From Ardenticatenaceae bacterium (GTDB lineage: Bacteria > Chloroflexota > Anaerolineae > Promineifilales > Promineifilaceae): a stretch of 64,000 nucleotides of DNA. The notes below the pieces were generated by a model, which was not told where the DNA came from, did no database searches, and saw nothing but the letters and a program-made list of their open reading frames with translations. Shown piece after piece: positions 1-8,068 of this stretch (its first letter is position 1; every line of letters starts with the position of its first letter). The stretch spans positions 2,790,001-2,854,000 of the forward strand of contig JACKBQ010000001.1 of NCBI GenBank assembly GCA_020634455.1, written 5' to 3'. The translations under genes were made by a program, and so were the position numbers.

Positions 1-961
1 AGCTGGAATCACTATTTCCCTGTGTGCCATCAGAGGCGACGGAGACGCGCGTGGTCTGCCCTGTTTGCCGGTCATGAACGAAGGTGTCTACAGCCCCATT
101 TGTATCGCCGCTGACCAGATTGCTGGCCAAAGAGTAAAAAGCGACATAACGCCCGTCGGCGGAGATAGAGGGGTAGAGGGATTCACTATTTCCCTGTGTG
201 CCATTTGAGGCGATGGAGACACACGTGGTTTGTCCGGTTTGCTGGTCATGAACGAAGATGTCCGGAATATTGCCATTGGTATCGCCGTTGATCAGGTTGC
301 TGGCATTAGAGCTAAAAGTCACATAACGGCCGTCAGCGGAGATAGCGGGCGGGGCAGATCTATTGGGGTCAGCGGAAGCAGCATTTCCTTCTGTGCCATC
401 AGAGGCGACGGAGACGCGCGTGGTCTGCCCTGTTTGCCGGTCATGAACGAAGGCATCCACCTCCCAATTTGTATCGCCGCTGACCAGGTTGCCAGCATAA
501 GAGAGAAAAGCGACATAACGGCCGTTGGCCGAGATGACGGGGTCGAAGGAATCACCATTTCCCGGTGTGCCATCAGAGGCAACGGAGACACGTGTGGTCT
601 GCCCGGTTTGCCAGTCATAAACAAAGATGTCATTCCAGCCATTGGTATCGCCGTTGACCAGGTTACTAGCATTAGATAGAAAAGCCACATAACGGCCGTC
701 GGCGGAGATGGAGGAGTTATAAGAACCAGCATTTCCCTCTGTGCCAGTAGAGGAGACAGAGACGCGCGTTGTTATCCCACTAGAGAGCGCCCGAAACACA
801 ACGGGTAGATTGCCTTCTGCCGTATCCACCTCTGGCGTTTCAGGGTTTGCATTTGAACGAGCTGTTACGCCGCGATCGTCTCTGCTACCAGCGGCGCTAA
901 CCATTGATACGCAAAGAATCGCTGAAAGAACCATAAGCAGGAACACAAAATAACGCTTCAT
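1..961 (-). CDS. Secreted PD40/WD40-like beta-propeller protein (3' end outside window)
   Basis: An open frame runs from an ATG at 961 to the window edge with no stop, so the C-terminus is missing (320 codons visible). Residues 1-25 form a signal peptide (MKRY start, hydrophobic core, SAA-type cleavage region). From about residue 75 four similar units of 60-70 residues follow, each containing ISADGRYVAF, (S/G)NLV.GDTN and D(I/A/T)FVHDRQTGQTTRVSV, typical of PD40/TolB-like propeller blades. An AAAGGAAAA ribosome-binding site precedes the ATG. The units are also very similar at DNA level, which suggests recent duplication and a risk of assembly collapse. An extracellular or cell-surface location is inferred. 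Function is unknown, and a longer protein with further domains is possible. Several plus-strand frames here are shadows of this gene. Confidence 0.85.
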   Translation of the reverse strand, partial: MKRYFVFLLMVLSAILCVSMVSAAGSRDDRGVTARSNANPETPEVDTAEGNLPVVFRALSSGITTRVSVSSTGTEGNAGSYNSSISADGRYVAFLSNASNLVNGDTNGWNDIFVYDWQTGQTTRVSVASDGTPGNGDSFDPVISANGRYVAFLSYAGNLVSGDTNWEVDAFVHDRQTGQTTRVSVASDGTEGNAASADPNRSAPPAISADGRYVTFSSNASNLINGDTNGNIPDIFVHDQQTGQTTCVSIASNGTQGNSESLYPSISADGRYVAFYSLASNLVSGDTNGAVDTFVHDRQTGQTTRVSVASDGTQGNSDSS

Positions 962-1306
962 ATTCAGTTTTTCCTTTGTACCTATAGGGATACAATAATA
1001 GAATCACGATATTCTGACTGGCGTTCAGGCTAAAAATTTTGACATCACGCAGGCACTTTTTATCCTAAATTAAAGTGTTTCTTTGGGAATCACCTTTGTG
1101 TAGTGTTATTTATCCTTTCTTTAAATGATAAATTACATATCTTTAGTGATTCATCCGCCAGGCTCCAGGGCTTCCAAGGGGGGAACCTCTGCTAAAATCG
1201 TTGTCCGTTCTAATTCTTAAACTGAAAGGAAAAGCTAACCTTCTAAAATAAGAGTAGGTTTTGGGTAGGATTCTGCTAAGATCGGGTTCAAAGCGAGTGT
1301 GCAATT
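962..1306. other. Intergenic region between divergent genes
   Basis: This AT-rich gap separates the minus-strand propeller gene from the plus-strand membrane protein. It holds two related direct repeats (TTTATCCTaaaTTAAA near 1068 and TTTATCCTttcTTTAA near 1120). It also holds two TCTGCTAA(A/G)ATCG words near 1191 and 1271 that could act as extended -10 elements for the plus-strand gene. No convincing gene or named RNA was found. Confidence 0.4.
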
Positions 1307-2017
1307 GTGAGACAAAACCAACGATTTTTAATGATTTTGCCCATTTTGGCGGATACGGCGAGTGCGGCGGTGGCGATTTTGCTGCTGCCCACGCTGGCGG
1401 AACTATTTGCCGAGCCTGGGACGCTCAATGTGCTGCTTTTGGGTGGGGCGTTTGTGGTGTACTGTACGGCCGTTTACCTCATTCGCAAGTTAGAATCCAG
1501 CGCGGACGCCGACAGGGTGTCTCGCCTGCCAGCCTGGCTTACGCAGACGATCACGATGCGTGTGTTGGCTATCTTCTTTGCCCTGGTGCTGGCGGCCGAA
1601 CTGATGCAGCAATTGGGCTACTGGGAATCAATCCTGGTGGTGGATGACCGGGTTCTGGGCGCAGGCGAATCGGCGGCCTTTTTTGTGTATGCGCCGGGAG
1701 CGTTGATTGGGGCGTCGCTGTTTTACGTGCTGGTGCTTAGTGCCTCGGTGCGGGTGAGTATTGAGGAAGGTTCGCGCAATTACACGGGTCTGGCGCTGCT
1801 GGGGCTGCTGGGGGTGAACGGGATGCTGCTGTTGGGAACGGCCGTGCTCCAATCTACCCAATTTTTCAGCGGCTGGCTTGGCATGATTGGCGCATTTGTG
1901 CTGCTGGTTTTGCTCTTTTTGCCGCCGCGTGTGTGGTATTTGGCGAAACGGCCGTCCTTGCTGGCGGCTCTTTCGTACCTGGCGCTGCTGGGGTTGCTGG
2001 CGTGGCAGGTTGGGTGA
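1307..2017 (+). CDS. Multi-pass integral membrane protein, unknown function
   Basis: A 236-residue protein starting at GTG 1307; an in-frame ATG at 1331 is an alternative start. It is very hydrophobic, with about six to seven likely transmembrane segments: residues around 10-30, 40-58, 85-105, 125-150, 160-180, 190-208 and 218-234. The sequence is rich in Leu, Ala and Gly with short charged loops (RKLESSADADR, SIEEGSRN, RVWYLAKRPS). I recognise no catalytic motif or transporter signature. It has no close operon partner: the helicase starts 210 bp downstream beyond repeat DNA. Two copies of the ACGGCCGT palindrome lie inside (1466, 1838) and a third near the end (1948), encoding TAV or RPS. 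Confidence 0.75.
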   Translation: MRQNQRFLMILPILADTASAAVAILLLPTLAELFAEPGTLNVLLLGGAFVVYCTAVYLIRKLESSADADRVSRLPAWLTQTITMRVLAIFFALVLAAELMQQLGYWESILVVDDRVLGAGESAAFFVYAPGALIGASLFYVLVLSASVRVSIEEGSRNYTGLALLGLLGVNGMLLLGTAVLQSTQFFSGWLGMIGAFVLLVLLFLPPRVWYLAKRPSLLAALSYLALLGLLAWQVG

Positions 2018-2018
2018 A

Positions 2019-2093
2019 GCGAGTTTGCGCGTAAGCGAGTTTGCCAGTCATATCCTCACTGGCCACTGGCAAACTCGCTCACTGGCAAACTGG
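2019..2093. repeat. Word-type inverted repeat
   Basis: The words GCGAGTTTG and CACTGGCAAAC recur within 75 bp. They form a perfect 15-bp inverted repeat, AGCGAGTTTGCCAGT (2034-2048) against its complement at 2065-2079, with further partial copies on each side. It lies directly after the stop of the membrane protein gene and could form a strong RNA hairpin, but no T-run follows. Confidence 0.7.
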
Positions 2094-2145
2094 TGGAAGG
2101 TGCGGAAACGGCCGTTTTGCGCTAGACTCACAGGTCGAGATCAGT

Positions 2146-2195
2146 AACCACAGCACAGAAATCTCAAAAACCTCTGTGCGCTTTGTGGCCAAAAC
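2146..2195. repeat. CACAGAG-family inverted repeat (degenerate copy)
   Basis: CCACAG.CACAGA at 2148-2159 faces CTCTGTG..TTTGTGGCC at about 2172-2190. The same arrangement recurs at about 12366, 21598, 45110 and 51151, so this is one member of a dispersed inverted-repeat family. It sits just upstream of the helicase gene. Confidence 0.6.
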
Positions 2196-2227
2196 AATTT
2201 TAGGAACGATGTAATTCGCAAAAAATA

Positions 2228-3754
2228 ATGAGTGAAACTGAACAGATAGAACAACCAGAAGAAGAAATAATCGAGCCAGAAACGGCCGTTCAAGACGAAA
2301 ACGAAATCGAAGAACCGGAAGACAGCCTGCCATCGGTGGGCATTGGCGATTTGCCGCCGCGCCTCAAAGAAGCGACCGACCGCGCGGGCTGGACCTCGCT
2401 GACGCCGGTGCAGTCCAAAGCGATGCCTTACATCTTTGCCCAACGGCCGATGATGGTGCAGGCGCGCACTGGCAGCGGCAAGACGGGGGCGTTCATCATG
2501 CCCATCATGGAGCTGGTGAATCGCCACCAGGAAGAGACGCAGGCGCTGGTGCTGGTGCCCACGCGCGAATTGGCCACGCAGGTGGTGGCCGAGGCGACGA
2601 TGTTGTTTGGCGATAGTGGGTTGAAGGTAACGGCCGTTTACGGCGGCGTCGGTTATGGTGGGCAGCTCAAGGCGCTGCGCGAAGGCACCCATCTCATCGT
2701 CGGTACGCCGGGGCGTGTGCTGGACCATCTGCTGCGCGGCTCGATGTCGCTGAAAAACCTGAAGGTGCTGGTTTTTGACGAAGCCGACCGGATGCTGAGC
2801 ATGGGTTTTTACCCCGATATGCGCCGGGTGCAGGAATATTTGCCCGGTAAAGTGTACACTTGCATGTTCTCCGCCACCTTCCCGCCCACGGTGCGCAGCC
2901 TGGCGCGGCAGTTCATGGACAAGCCAGACTTCCTCAGCCTGAGCCGCGACCATGTGCACGTGGCCGATACCTCGCACCAAACGATTATGGTCTCGCCCAT
3001 GGAGAAAGACCGCACCCTGATCCGGCTGATCGAGCTGGAAAATCCCGACTCCGCCATCATCTTTTGCAATACCAAGCAGCGAGTGCATTACGTTTCTGTG
3101 GTGTTGCAGCGCTTTGGCTATAACGCCGACGAGCTAAGTGGTGATCTGGCACAAAAAGATCGCGAAAAGGTGATGGACAAGCTGCGCAAAGGCAAGCTGC
3201 GCTTCTGCGTGGCCACGGACGTGGCGGCGCGGGGCATTGATATTTCTGGCCTGTCCCACGTGTTCCAGTATGAACTGCCCGAAGACCCGGAAATTTACAT
3301 CCATCGCGCCGGGCGGACGGGGCGCGCCGGGGCCACGGGCACGGCCATTAGCCTGGTGGGCGACTTTTCGGAGCAGGTGCAGCTAAAGAAGATTGCCAAG
3401 CAGTACAACATTTCGTTTGAGGAACGGCCGTCTCCCGATGAAGCGGCTCTGGCTAACGTGGTGTCTGAACGGATGACCATCCAGCTGGAAGCCCAAATGC
3501 GCGACCGGGACAAGCTGCGCATCGAGCGGCTACAGCGCTTTGTGCCGATGGTGAAAGAGCTGGCCGAAGACGAAGAGGGCGTGCAGCTCGTCGCCATGCT
3601 GCTGGACGATTTGTACCAGCAAACGCTTCACGCTGCCCCCGCCTCGGTGGAGGATGAGCCAGTCCGCCGCGACAGCCGCGACGAAACTGACCGATCTGAC
3701 AACCCGAAAAAGAAAAAGCGGCGGCGGTCACGCGGCCGTTCACGCCAATCTTGA
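2228..3754 (+). CDS. DEAD-box ATP-dependent RNA helicase
   Basis: A 508-residue superfamily 2 helicase expected to unwind RNA or remodel RNP in the cytoplasm. All core motifs are visible in order: Q motif GWTSLTPVQ (about 54-62), Walker A ARTGSGKT (79-86), PTRELA (111), TPGRVLD (160), DEAD (184-187), SAT (215-217), IIFCNTKQ, VATDVAARGIDI and HRAGRTGRAG. An acidic N-terminal extension (about 35 residues, Glu-rich) and a basic KKKKRRRSRGRSR tail flank the core; basic tails of this kind often add RNA affinity. There is no DbpA-type RNA-binding domain, so the subfamily (RhlE/CshA-like) cannot be fixed. The ATG at 2228 is the first plausible start. The palindrome at 2282 encodes ETAV inside the acidic extension. 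Confidence 0.95.
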   Translation: MSETEQIEQPEEEIIEPETAVQDENEIEEPEDSLPSVGIGDLPPRLKEATDRAGWTSLTPVQSKAMPYIFAQRPMMVQARTGSGKTGAFIMPIMELVNRHQEETQALVLVPTRELATQVVAEATMLFGDSGLKVTAVYGGVGYGGQLKALREGTHLIVGTPGRVLDHLLRGSMSLKNLKVLVFDEADRMLSMGFYPDMRRVQEYLPGKVYTCMFSATFPPTVRSLARQFMDKPDFLSLSRDHVHVADTSHQTIMVSPMEKDRTLIRLIELENPDSAIIFCNTKQRVHYVSVVLQRFGYNADELSGDLAQKDREKVMDKLRKGKLRFCVATDVAARGIDISGLSHVFQYELPEDPEIYIHRAGRTGRAGATGTAISLVGDFSEQVQLKKIAKQYNISFEERPSPDEAALANVVSERMTIQLEAQMRDRDKLRIERLQRFVPMVKELAEDEEGVQLVAMLLDDLYQQTLHAAPASVEDEPVRRDSRDETDRSDNPKKKKRRRSRGRSRQS

Positions 3755-3840
3755 GTCTGTTTGCCGATCGTACAAGTTCGTTTTAGTGGGGAATTTTCAC
3801 CCAGAACATTCTCCCTTTAATATCTAAAGTTGCTTGGATT

Positions 3841-3876
3841 GAGCCTGTTGAGGACTCATTGATAGTTGACAGGCTC
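3841..3876 (+). terminator. Possible terminator hairpin after helicase gene
   Basis: GAGCCTGT (3841-3848) pairs with ACAGGCTC (3869-3876), with additional imperfect pairing inside. The following TTACCCAAAAATTTT is only a weak U-tract. It lies between the helicase stop and the glycosyltransferase start. Confidence 0.35.
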
Positions 3877-3913
3877 TTACCCAAAAATTTTAAACTTTCC
3901 GCCTTATTGAAAT

Positions 3914-5404
3914 ATGTTCAAAACAAATGTTAAGCAAGGCGTTTCGCCATTCCAATCCTGGATGCCCGTGATCCTGACTTTATGGGTAGCCTGGTTCCTT
4001 CTGATACAAAGATTAGGAGGCCCTAGTTTTTGGATTGATGAGATGCTTAGCTTTAATCGTGCTTCTCTTGGTGATTGGCAATCCTTTTATGCCGAGCTGC
4101 TGGGGGCAAACCACGCTCCTTTGTACGAAGGGGCTTTTTTGCATCCCTGGCTCTTGTTGGGAGATGGCGAATTTTGGGCCAGGTTCCCCGGTGTTTTATT
4201 GGCAATGTTGACAGTTGGCCTGACGTATCGGTTGGGCAGACAAGCTAATGGTGTTCAAACCGGCATCTTGGGAATCATTTTTTTGGTATTTTCGCCATTA
4301 TTTTTTCAGCATGTGCGGGAAGTACGGCCGTATTCCTTGTTGGTGCTTACCGTTACGCTCACTGTTTATTTTTGGTGGCGAGCTATGCGTTCCGGGCGGT
4401 ATCTGTTTTGGATGTTATTTACACTAAGTGGTGCGGCCTCCCTTTATACACACTATTATGCTGGCTTTGCTTTGATGGGTATTGGGGTCACTACACTGGT
4501 CGCCAAGGTTTTGCTCAAGCTCCCGTGGCGCAGAGTTTACCAGGCTGCGTTTGCTTTTGTGGGTATAGCTTTGCTTTTCTTACCCTGGCTACCTACATTC
4601 CTTGCGCAGCTGCAATCGGGGGCTGTTTCATGGATTCCACCGCTTAGCTTGTGGACTTTCTTTGAATTACCTGCTTTCTTTTTTGCCCATACGTTATTTA
4701 CAGATACTGTTTGGAGTGGCATTGTTGTGGTTACATGGCTGCTATTTCTGGCCGCTTTTATTTTGTTGTGGCAGTCGCAACAACAAAGAAAACCATTGCT
4801 CATTTTGCTGGCTCTTTTTTTCTTTTCTTTTTTGGCCGTAGCGCTTGCTTCGTTGCAAAAACCGTTGATGGTGCCTCGGTATTTCGTTAGTTTATCGCCA
4901 ATTGTTGCCTTAATTAGCGCATACACCATTGTCTGGCTTGTTGCCCAGAAGAAAGCTCCTTTTCTGATTATTCCTATTGGGTTGCTAATTGTGGGGGGAT
5001 ATTCAGTCTATAAGCTGACTTATTTGGATCGGACGCCTCCGTGGCGCAGCGCTGCCCTTTACATCGAGGAAATGGCGGAGCCGGGGGATAAAGTTGTTTT
5101 ATTTAGTGGCCATACGGGTGGGGCTTATTTGCCACTTCAATATTATTTAGGGGAGTCCTGGCCTATTCTGACAAATGATGAATCATTGGAAGATCAGGGT
5201 GCCGTTGATGTGACGCTTGCTGGGTTGGCTCCGGCAAGGCGCGTATGGCTTATTCAATCTACCAGAAAAACGCCATCCCGCTCTTTGAATTATCAACCGA
5301 ATGTTACTTATGGCCCTTATGTGCTTGAGTCGCGTAAGGTTTTCGACGAGCTAGCTATTAAGCCGCATCTAAGTGTTGATCTTTGGTTGCTGGTGCTTGA
5401 GTAG
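3914..5404 (+). CDS. GT39/ArnT-like membrane glycosyltransferase
   Basis: A 496-residue polytopic membrane protein of the PMT/ArnT-type GT-C fold. These enzymes transfer sugars from polyprenyl-linked donors on the outer face of the membrane. The first periplasmic loop carries the acidic pair in FWIDEMLSF (about residues 37-45), followed by a conserved loop NHAPLYE (about 66). About 10-12 hydrophobic helices follow (residues 15-35, 85-105, 115-135, 160-185, 210-235, 290-315, 330-350, 355-375), then a soluble C-terminal part. Acceptor and donor cannot be read from the sequence. The gene is more AT-rich than its neighbours, carries only one ACGGCCGT site (4324), and stands alone. Confidence 0.8.
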   Translation: MFKTNVKQGVSPFQSWMPVILTLWVAWFLLIQRLGGPSFWIDEMLSFNRASLGDWQSFYAELLGANHAPLYEGAFLHPWLLLGDGEFWARFPGVLLAMLTVGLTYRLGRQANGVQTGILGIIFLVFSPLFFQHVREVRPYSLLVLTVTLTVYFWWRAMRSGRYLFWMLFTLSGAASLYTHYYAGFALMGIGVTTLVAKVLLKLPWRRVYQAAFAFVGIALLFLPWLPTFLAQLQSGAVSWIPPLSLWTFFELPAFFFAHTLFTDTVWSGIVVVTWLLFLAAFILLWQSQQQRKPLLILLALFFFSFLAVALASLQKPLMVPRYFVSLSPIVALISAYTIVWLVAQKKAPFLIIPIGLLIVGGYSVYKLTYLDRTPPWRSAALYIEEMAEPGDKVVLFSGHTGGAYLPLQYYLGESWPILTNDESLEDQGAVDVTLAGLAPARRVWLIQSTRKTPSRSLNYQPNVTYGPYVLESRKVFDELAIKPHLSVDLWLLVLE

Positions 5405-5628
5405 CCGTAGAAGCCTTTCTTTTTGGCTAGATGTGGTCTGGAACGGCCGTTTTCAACCTTAACTGGTGCATGAGAACCTGCTTGCCCCTGCTGGACAAAC
5501 CCCTGATCACCCCCGCATAATGACAACCAGACTAAGCGCAGTTGAGGCACGGAAAGAAGGGCAATGCCCAGAGGTGTCTAGAGGAAATCTGCGTATTCTA
5601 TTTTCTGCTTTTTCTAAAGGAGATTTTT

Positions 5629-6048
5629 ATGGGTGCCAGGGCTGTTGGCAATTTTGATAACGATGCCGCGCGAGATTGGCTGTATGATTTTGGCGAGAAC
5701 GATTTTCGGCTGATTGACCGGACGCTGGCGGGTGTGGCGGGCATGATTGCGGCGGACGAGTTGGATGCGTGGGAAGCGCAAGAGGTGCTGGTTGCGGCCG
5801 AGTGTGTGGCCGCGGCTGCGGGCTTCCCGCCCAACCATCCGCCACGAGAGCTGGCGGATTGGCTGGCAGAAAACAGTCCCATCCTGGTGAAACCGGAATT
5901 TATTGAGATGGCGCAAAAGGCGGTGAATCGCGTGCTGTCACAATCGGAGCTGCGGGATGAGTGGCTGGCGAGTGATGAGTTTGATGGGTGGGAAACGGCC
6001 GTACTTGATCTCCAAGCCCGCCTCAACCAGGCAAAACCGGAGGAGTGA
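5629..6048 (+). CDS. DUF4259 domain protein
   Basis: A 139-residue protein. The start is placed at ATG 5629 because a strong AAAGGAG lies 7-8 bases upstream and because the MGA.AxGNFDNDAARDWLYD opening is the typical N-terminus of DUF4259 proteins; the frame continues open upstream to 5542 without family similarity. The body is Ala/Glu-rich and mostly helical (DELDAWEAQEVLVAAECVAAAAGF). The molecular function of this family is not established. The stop codon at 6046-6048 lies inside the first arm of a REP hairpin, so the element has inserted at, or formed, the gene's 3' end. Confidence 0.8.
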   Translation: MGARAVGNFDNDAARDWLYDFGENDFRLIDRTLAGVAGMIAADELDAWEAQEVLVAAECVAAAAGFPPNHPPRELADWLAENSPILVKPEFIEMAQKAVNRVLSQSELRDEWLASDEFDGWETAVLDLQARLNQAKPEE

Positions 6049-6103
6049 GCATCCTCAGATGCGAACGGCGGCAAAGCAAATCAGCATCGGAGGATGCCTA
6101 CTC
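6042..6103. repeat. REPIN: two REP hairpins in inverted orientation
   Basis: GGAGTGAGCATCCTCAGATGC starts at 6042 and GCATCGGAGGATGCCTACTC (6084-6103) lies opposite it. Each half has a 5-bp GCATC/GATGC hairpin preceded by a GTGA or GTAG head. The paired arrangement matches the REPIN structure mobilised by RAYT transposases, one of which is encoded 600 bp away. Confidence 0.75.
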
Positions 6104-6123
6104 TTCCATAAAGGTGAACCGGT

Positions 6124-6624
6124 ATGGATGTTAAAAAATGGGAAGCGTTTCTTTCTGATCCAGAATTAAAAAGCAACCAAAATTACCGAAATCAGCACAA
6201 TGGGGCGTATCTTTTTGGCAAAATCAGCCATGATGTGCTGGCTTGTTTGAATAATTACCTTGCCGTGCTTTCTTTGATGCGTTCTCAGGACGTAGAAGTT
6301 AGGAAAGAGACATTGGACTGGTTTGGGGCGAAGAAGGGCGTGGTGGAAACGGCCGTAACCAAAATCTATTCCCTCCTGGAACAAACTGAAGGTTTGCCAG
6401 AAGCCAGCCGCAACTGGCCATCTGACATTAAGGTGCTTGGTTCAAAATTAAGTAGCATTCAAAAATTTGTAGATAAATTTCAGGAAATCGATCTTTCTGA
6501 CACCAGCGTAGAGAAAAATTTAGTAACAATGGCAACTGCCAACCTGCGCGGTGTGCAGGCGATTTATAGAGATGTTCAGGCAGAAAATTACAAACAATTG
6601 CTGACAACAAAGTATCACGATTGA
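6124..6624 (+). CDS. Hypothetical 166-residue helical protein boxed by REP elements
   Basis: The ATG at 6124 begins MDVKKWEAFL. The protein is predicted to be largely alpha-helical, with no signal peptide or membrane segment. Residues about 33-55 (GKISHDVLACLNNYLAVLSLM) resemble the H-box helix of histidine-kinase dimerisation domains (SHD....LN), but no ATPase domain, N-box or G-box follows, so a kinase call is not supported. It could be a dimeric helical-bundle adaptor. A REPIN ends 21 bp upstream and another REP begins 37 bp downstream. One ACGGCCGT site (6349) encodes ETAV within a helix. The ribosome-binding site (AAAGGTG) is modest. Function unknown. Confidence 0.65.
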   Translation: MDVKKWEAFLSDPELKSNQNYRNQHNGAYLFGKISHDVLACLNNYLAVLSLMRSQDVEVRKETLDWFGAKKGVVETAVTKIYSLLEQTEGLPEASRNWPSDIKVLGSKLSSIQKFVDKFQEIDLSDTSVEKNLVTMATANLRGVQAIYRDVQAENYKQLLTTKYHD

Positions 6625-6660
6625 GGTTGCCGGTGCTTTTAGAGGCTTTTTGCGCTTGTT

Positions 6661-6688
6661 CCGTTCGCATCTGAGGATGCTCACTCCT
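6661..6688. repeat. REP element upstream of RAYT gene
   Basis: CCGTTCGCATCTGAGGATGCTC starts at 6661 and continues into ACTCC. It is the reverse complement of the copies at 6042 and 7275, so it forms an inverted pair with the copy downstream of the RAYT gene. The head (GAGTGA on the opposite strand) and the GCATC/GATGC stem are intact. Confidence 0.8.
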
Positions 6689-6708
6689 CAGGAGGGCAGG
6701 AGTAAATT

Positions 6709-7248
6709 ATGAGCAAGAAACGTTTGGAAATTGAGGGGCATATTTATTACATCACGACGGTTGTCTACAATTTTTTGCCTGTGCTGACTACCCCCAGTTT
6801 TGTTCTGCCTGTTTTAGACAGCCTCAATTTTTACAAGTTCAAGCACAAGGTCAAGCTGTTGGGCTATGTGATTATGCCAGACCATCTTCATTTGTTGATT
6901 TGGCCATTTGGCGAATCATCCATTTCAGATTTCATGCGTGATTTAAAGAAATTCACCGCTTCGCGGATCGTTCGCCAGGCAGAGGTGGAAAATCGGCAGG
7001 ATTTGCTGGCTGCATTTGCCCAGGCTGGCCAGGAAACCGGACGCAGTGAGAACAAGGTTTGGCAGGATAGCTTTTGGGACAAAATCATCTATACTGAGAA
7101 ATTCTTGCGGCAAAAGCTGAACTACATTCACCGCAACCCAATCCGGGCTGGGTTGATTGATGATCTGGGTGATTATCCCTATTCTAGCTATCGCAATTAC
7201 GTACACGATGACCAAACGCTGATCGAAATTGACCGAGAGTGGAGCTAA
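6709..7248 (+). mobile_element. RAYT: REP-associated tyrosine transposase
   Basis: A 179-residue IS200-like Y1 transposase. The HUH metal-binding motif is visible as MPDHLHLLIWP (about residues 57-67). The later helix LRQKLNYIHRNPIRAGLI is the characteristic RAYT/TnpA_REP region (KLNYIHRNPV in relatives), with catalytic Tyr candidates at about 143-145. AGGAG lies 7 bases before the ATG. Length fits single-domain RAYTs. It is flanked by REP hairpins in inverted orientation (6661-6688 and 7275-7303), and further REP/REPIN copies lie at 6042, 26365 and 43965. RAYTs are thought to nick and mobilise REP hairpins as single strands and are usually single-copy domesticated genes. The element looks intact. 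Confidence 0.9.
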
Positions 7249-7252
7249 AATC

Positions 7253-8026
7253 ATGCAATCATATCTTTTTCACGGTGGAGTGAGCATCCTCAGATGCGAA
7301 CGGCCCTTGAAATACAACCTCCTCACTATCCTAATCTTACTCCTCACCCTCACCGCCTGCGGCAACACCACTCTGCCCGACATCCCCGCTGAGGAACTGG
7401 TGCAGCGCGCCGCCGAGCGGATGAAAGAGAGCGATGGCTTCCAGTTTGTCATCGAGCGGGATGGTGCGCCTGCGTACCTTGATCCAGGCGAAACGCTCTC
7501 CTTCCGGCGGGCGACTGGGGCGTACGTGGCCCCGGATCGCGCTCTGGCGACGGTGCGGGTCATTGGCCCCGGTCTAATCACCGATGTGGATGTGATTAGC
7601 GTGGCGGAGATTCAGTGGCAAACCAACGTGGTGACGGGCGACTGGGAAGAGCTGCCGCCCAATTGGGGCTTTAACCCTGCCGTTCTCTTCGACGACGACA
7701 TTGGCATTCAGGCGGTGCTGGTGGCGGATTTATCACAAATCGCGCTGGCGGAGCCGGAGAATTTGGTGGAGAGTGAAGGGCCAGATGAGTTGTTGTACAG
7801 CGTAACGGCCGTTGCTGATGGCACCAATCTCTACCAGATGAGCGGCACCCTGATTGGCCCCAGCGATGTCACTATCCAGCTCTGGATTCGGCCAGAAACG
7901 TTTGAGCCAGTTCGCATCGTGGTGCGCGAGCCAGAGCCAGAAGACGACGAGCTGGAAAGCATCTGGCAAGTGGATATTTCCCACTACGGCGAGCTGATTG
8001 ATATTCAGCCCCCAGAATTTGAGTAA
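7253..8026 (+). CDS. LppX/LprG-like lipoprotein
   Basis: A secreted lipoprotein with lipobox LTLTAC followed by GNTT. The rest resembles the LppX/LprA/F/G fold (PAEELVQRAAERMKESDGFQFVIERDG, then long beta-strands ending in DISHYGELIDIQPPEFE). In actinobacteria this family carries lipids, or senses them, outside the membrane; the role here is inferred. The start is uncertain. ATG 7253 has GGAG nine bases upstream but gives an unusually long 36-residue signal, because a REP hairpin (7275-7303) is translated within it. TTG 7307 just after the REP gives a perfect 18-residue lipoprotein signal (MKYNLLTILILLLTLTAC) but lacks a clear ribosome-binding site. The REP may therefore have altered the gene's start. 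Confidence 0.75.
   Translation: MQSYLFHGGVSILRCERPLKYNLLTILILLLTLTACGNTTLPDIPAEELVQRAAERMKESDGFQFVIERDGAPAYLDPGETLSFRRATGAYVAPDRALATVRVIGPGLITDVDVISVAEIQWQTNVVTGDWEELPPNWGFNPAVLFDDDIGIQAVLVADLSQIALAEPENLVESEGPDELLYSVTAVADGTNLYQMSGTLIGPSDVTIQLWIRPETFEPVRIVVREPEPEDDELESIWQVDISHYGELIDIQPPEFE
7275..7303. repeat. REP element downstream of RAYT gene
   Basis: GTGGAGTGAGCATCCTCAG starts at 7275 and continues through ATGCGAACGG. It has the same orientation as the 6042 copy and is inverted relative to 6661. It overlaps the likely N-terminal coding region of the downstream lipoprotein gene. Confidence 0.8.
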
Positions 8027-8030
8027 TTGG

Positions 8031-8068
8031 TAATTGAGTAATTAATTGCCAATTACTCAATTACTTTT
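8031..8068. terminator. Bidirectional terminator between convergent genes
   Basis: TAATTGAGTAATT (8031-8043) pairs perfectly with AATTACTCAATTA (8051-8063) around a 7-base loop and is followed by CTTTTTAA. It lies between the convergent lipoprotein and methyltransferase genes. The words TAATTG/AATTAC repeat around it, so it also belongs to the word-type inverted repeats. Confidence 0.7.

Noticed and set aside
230..732. Short open frames on both strands at the left edge
   Set aside because: They are shadows of the edge-truncated propeller gene, whose blade repeats explain the sequence.
1160..1260. Fragments resembling the ydaO c-di-AMP riboswitch (GGGGGGAACC and AGCTAACC)
   Set aside because: The central GGGGTGAAT element and the expected stems are missing and the spacing is too short. 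A covariance search with RF00379 would decide.
2141..3088. 315-codon minus-strand frame over the helicase
   Set aside because: It is a shadow frame with His/Arg-rich biased composition; the plus-strand helicase motifs are intact.
6124..6624. Histidine-kinase call for the REP-flanked gene
   Set aside because: Only an H-box-like helix is seen; no ATP-binding domain or response regulator follows.
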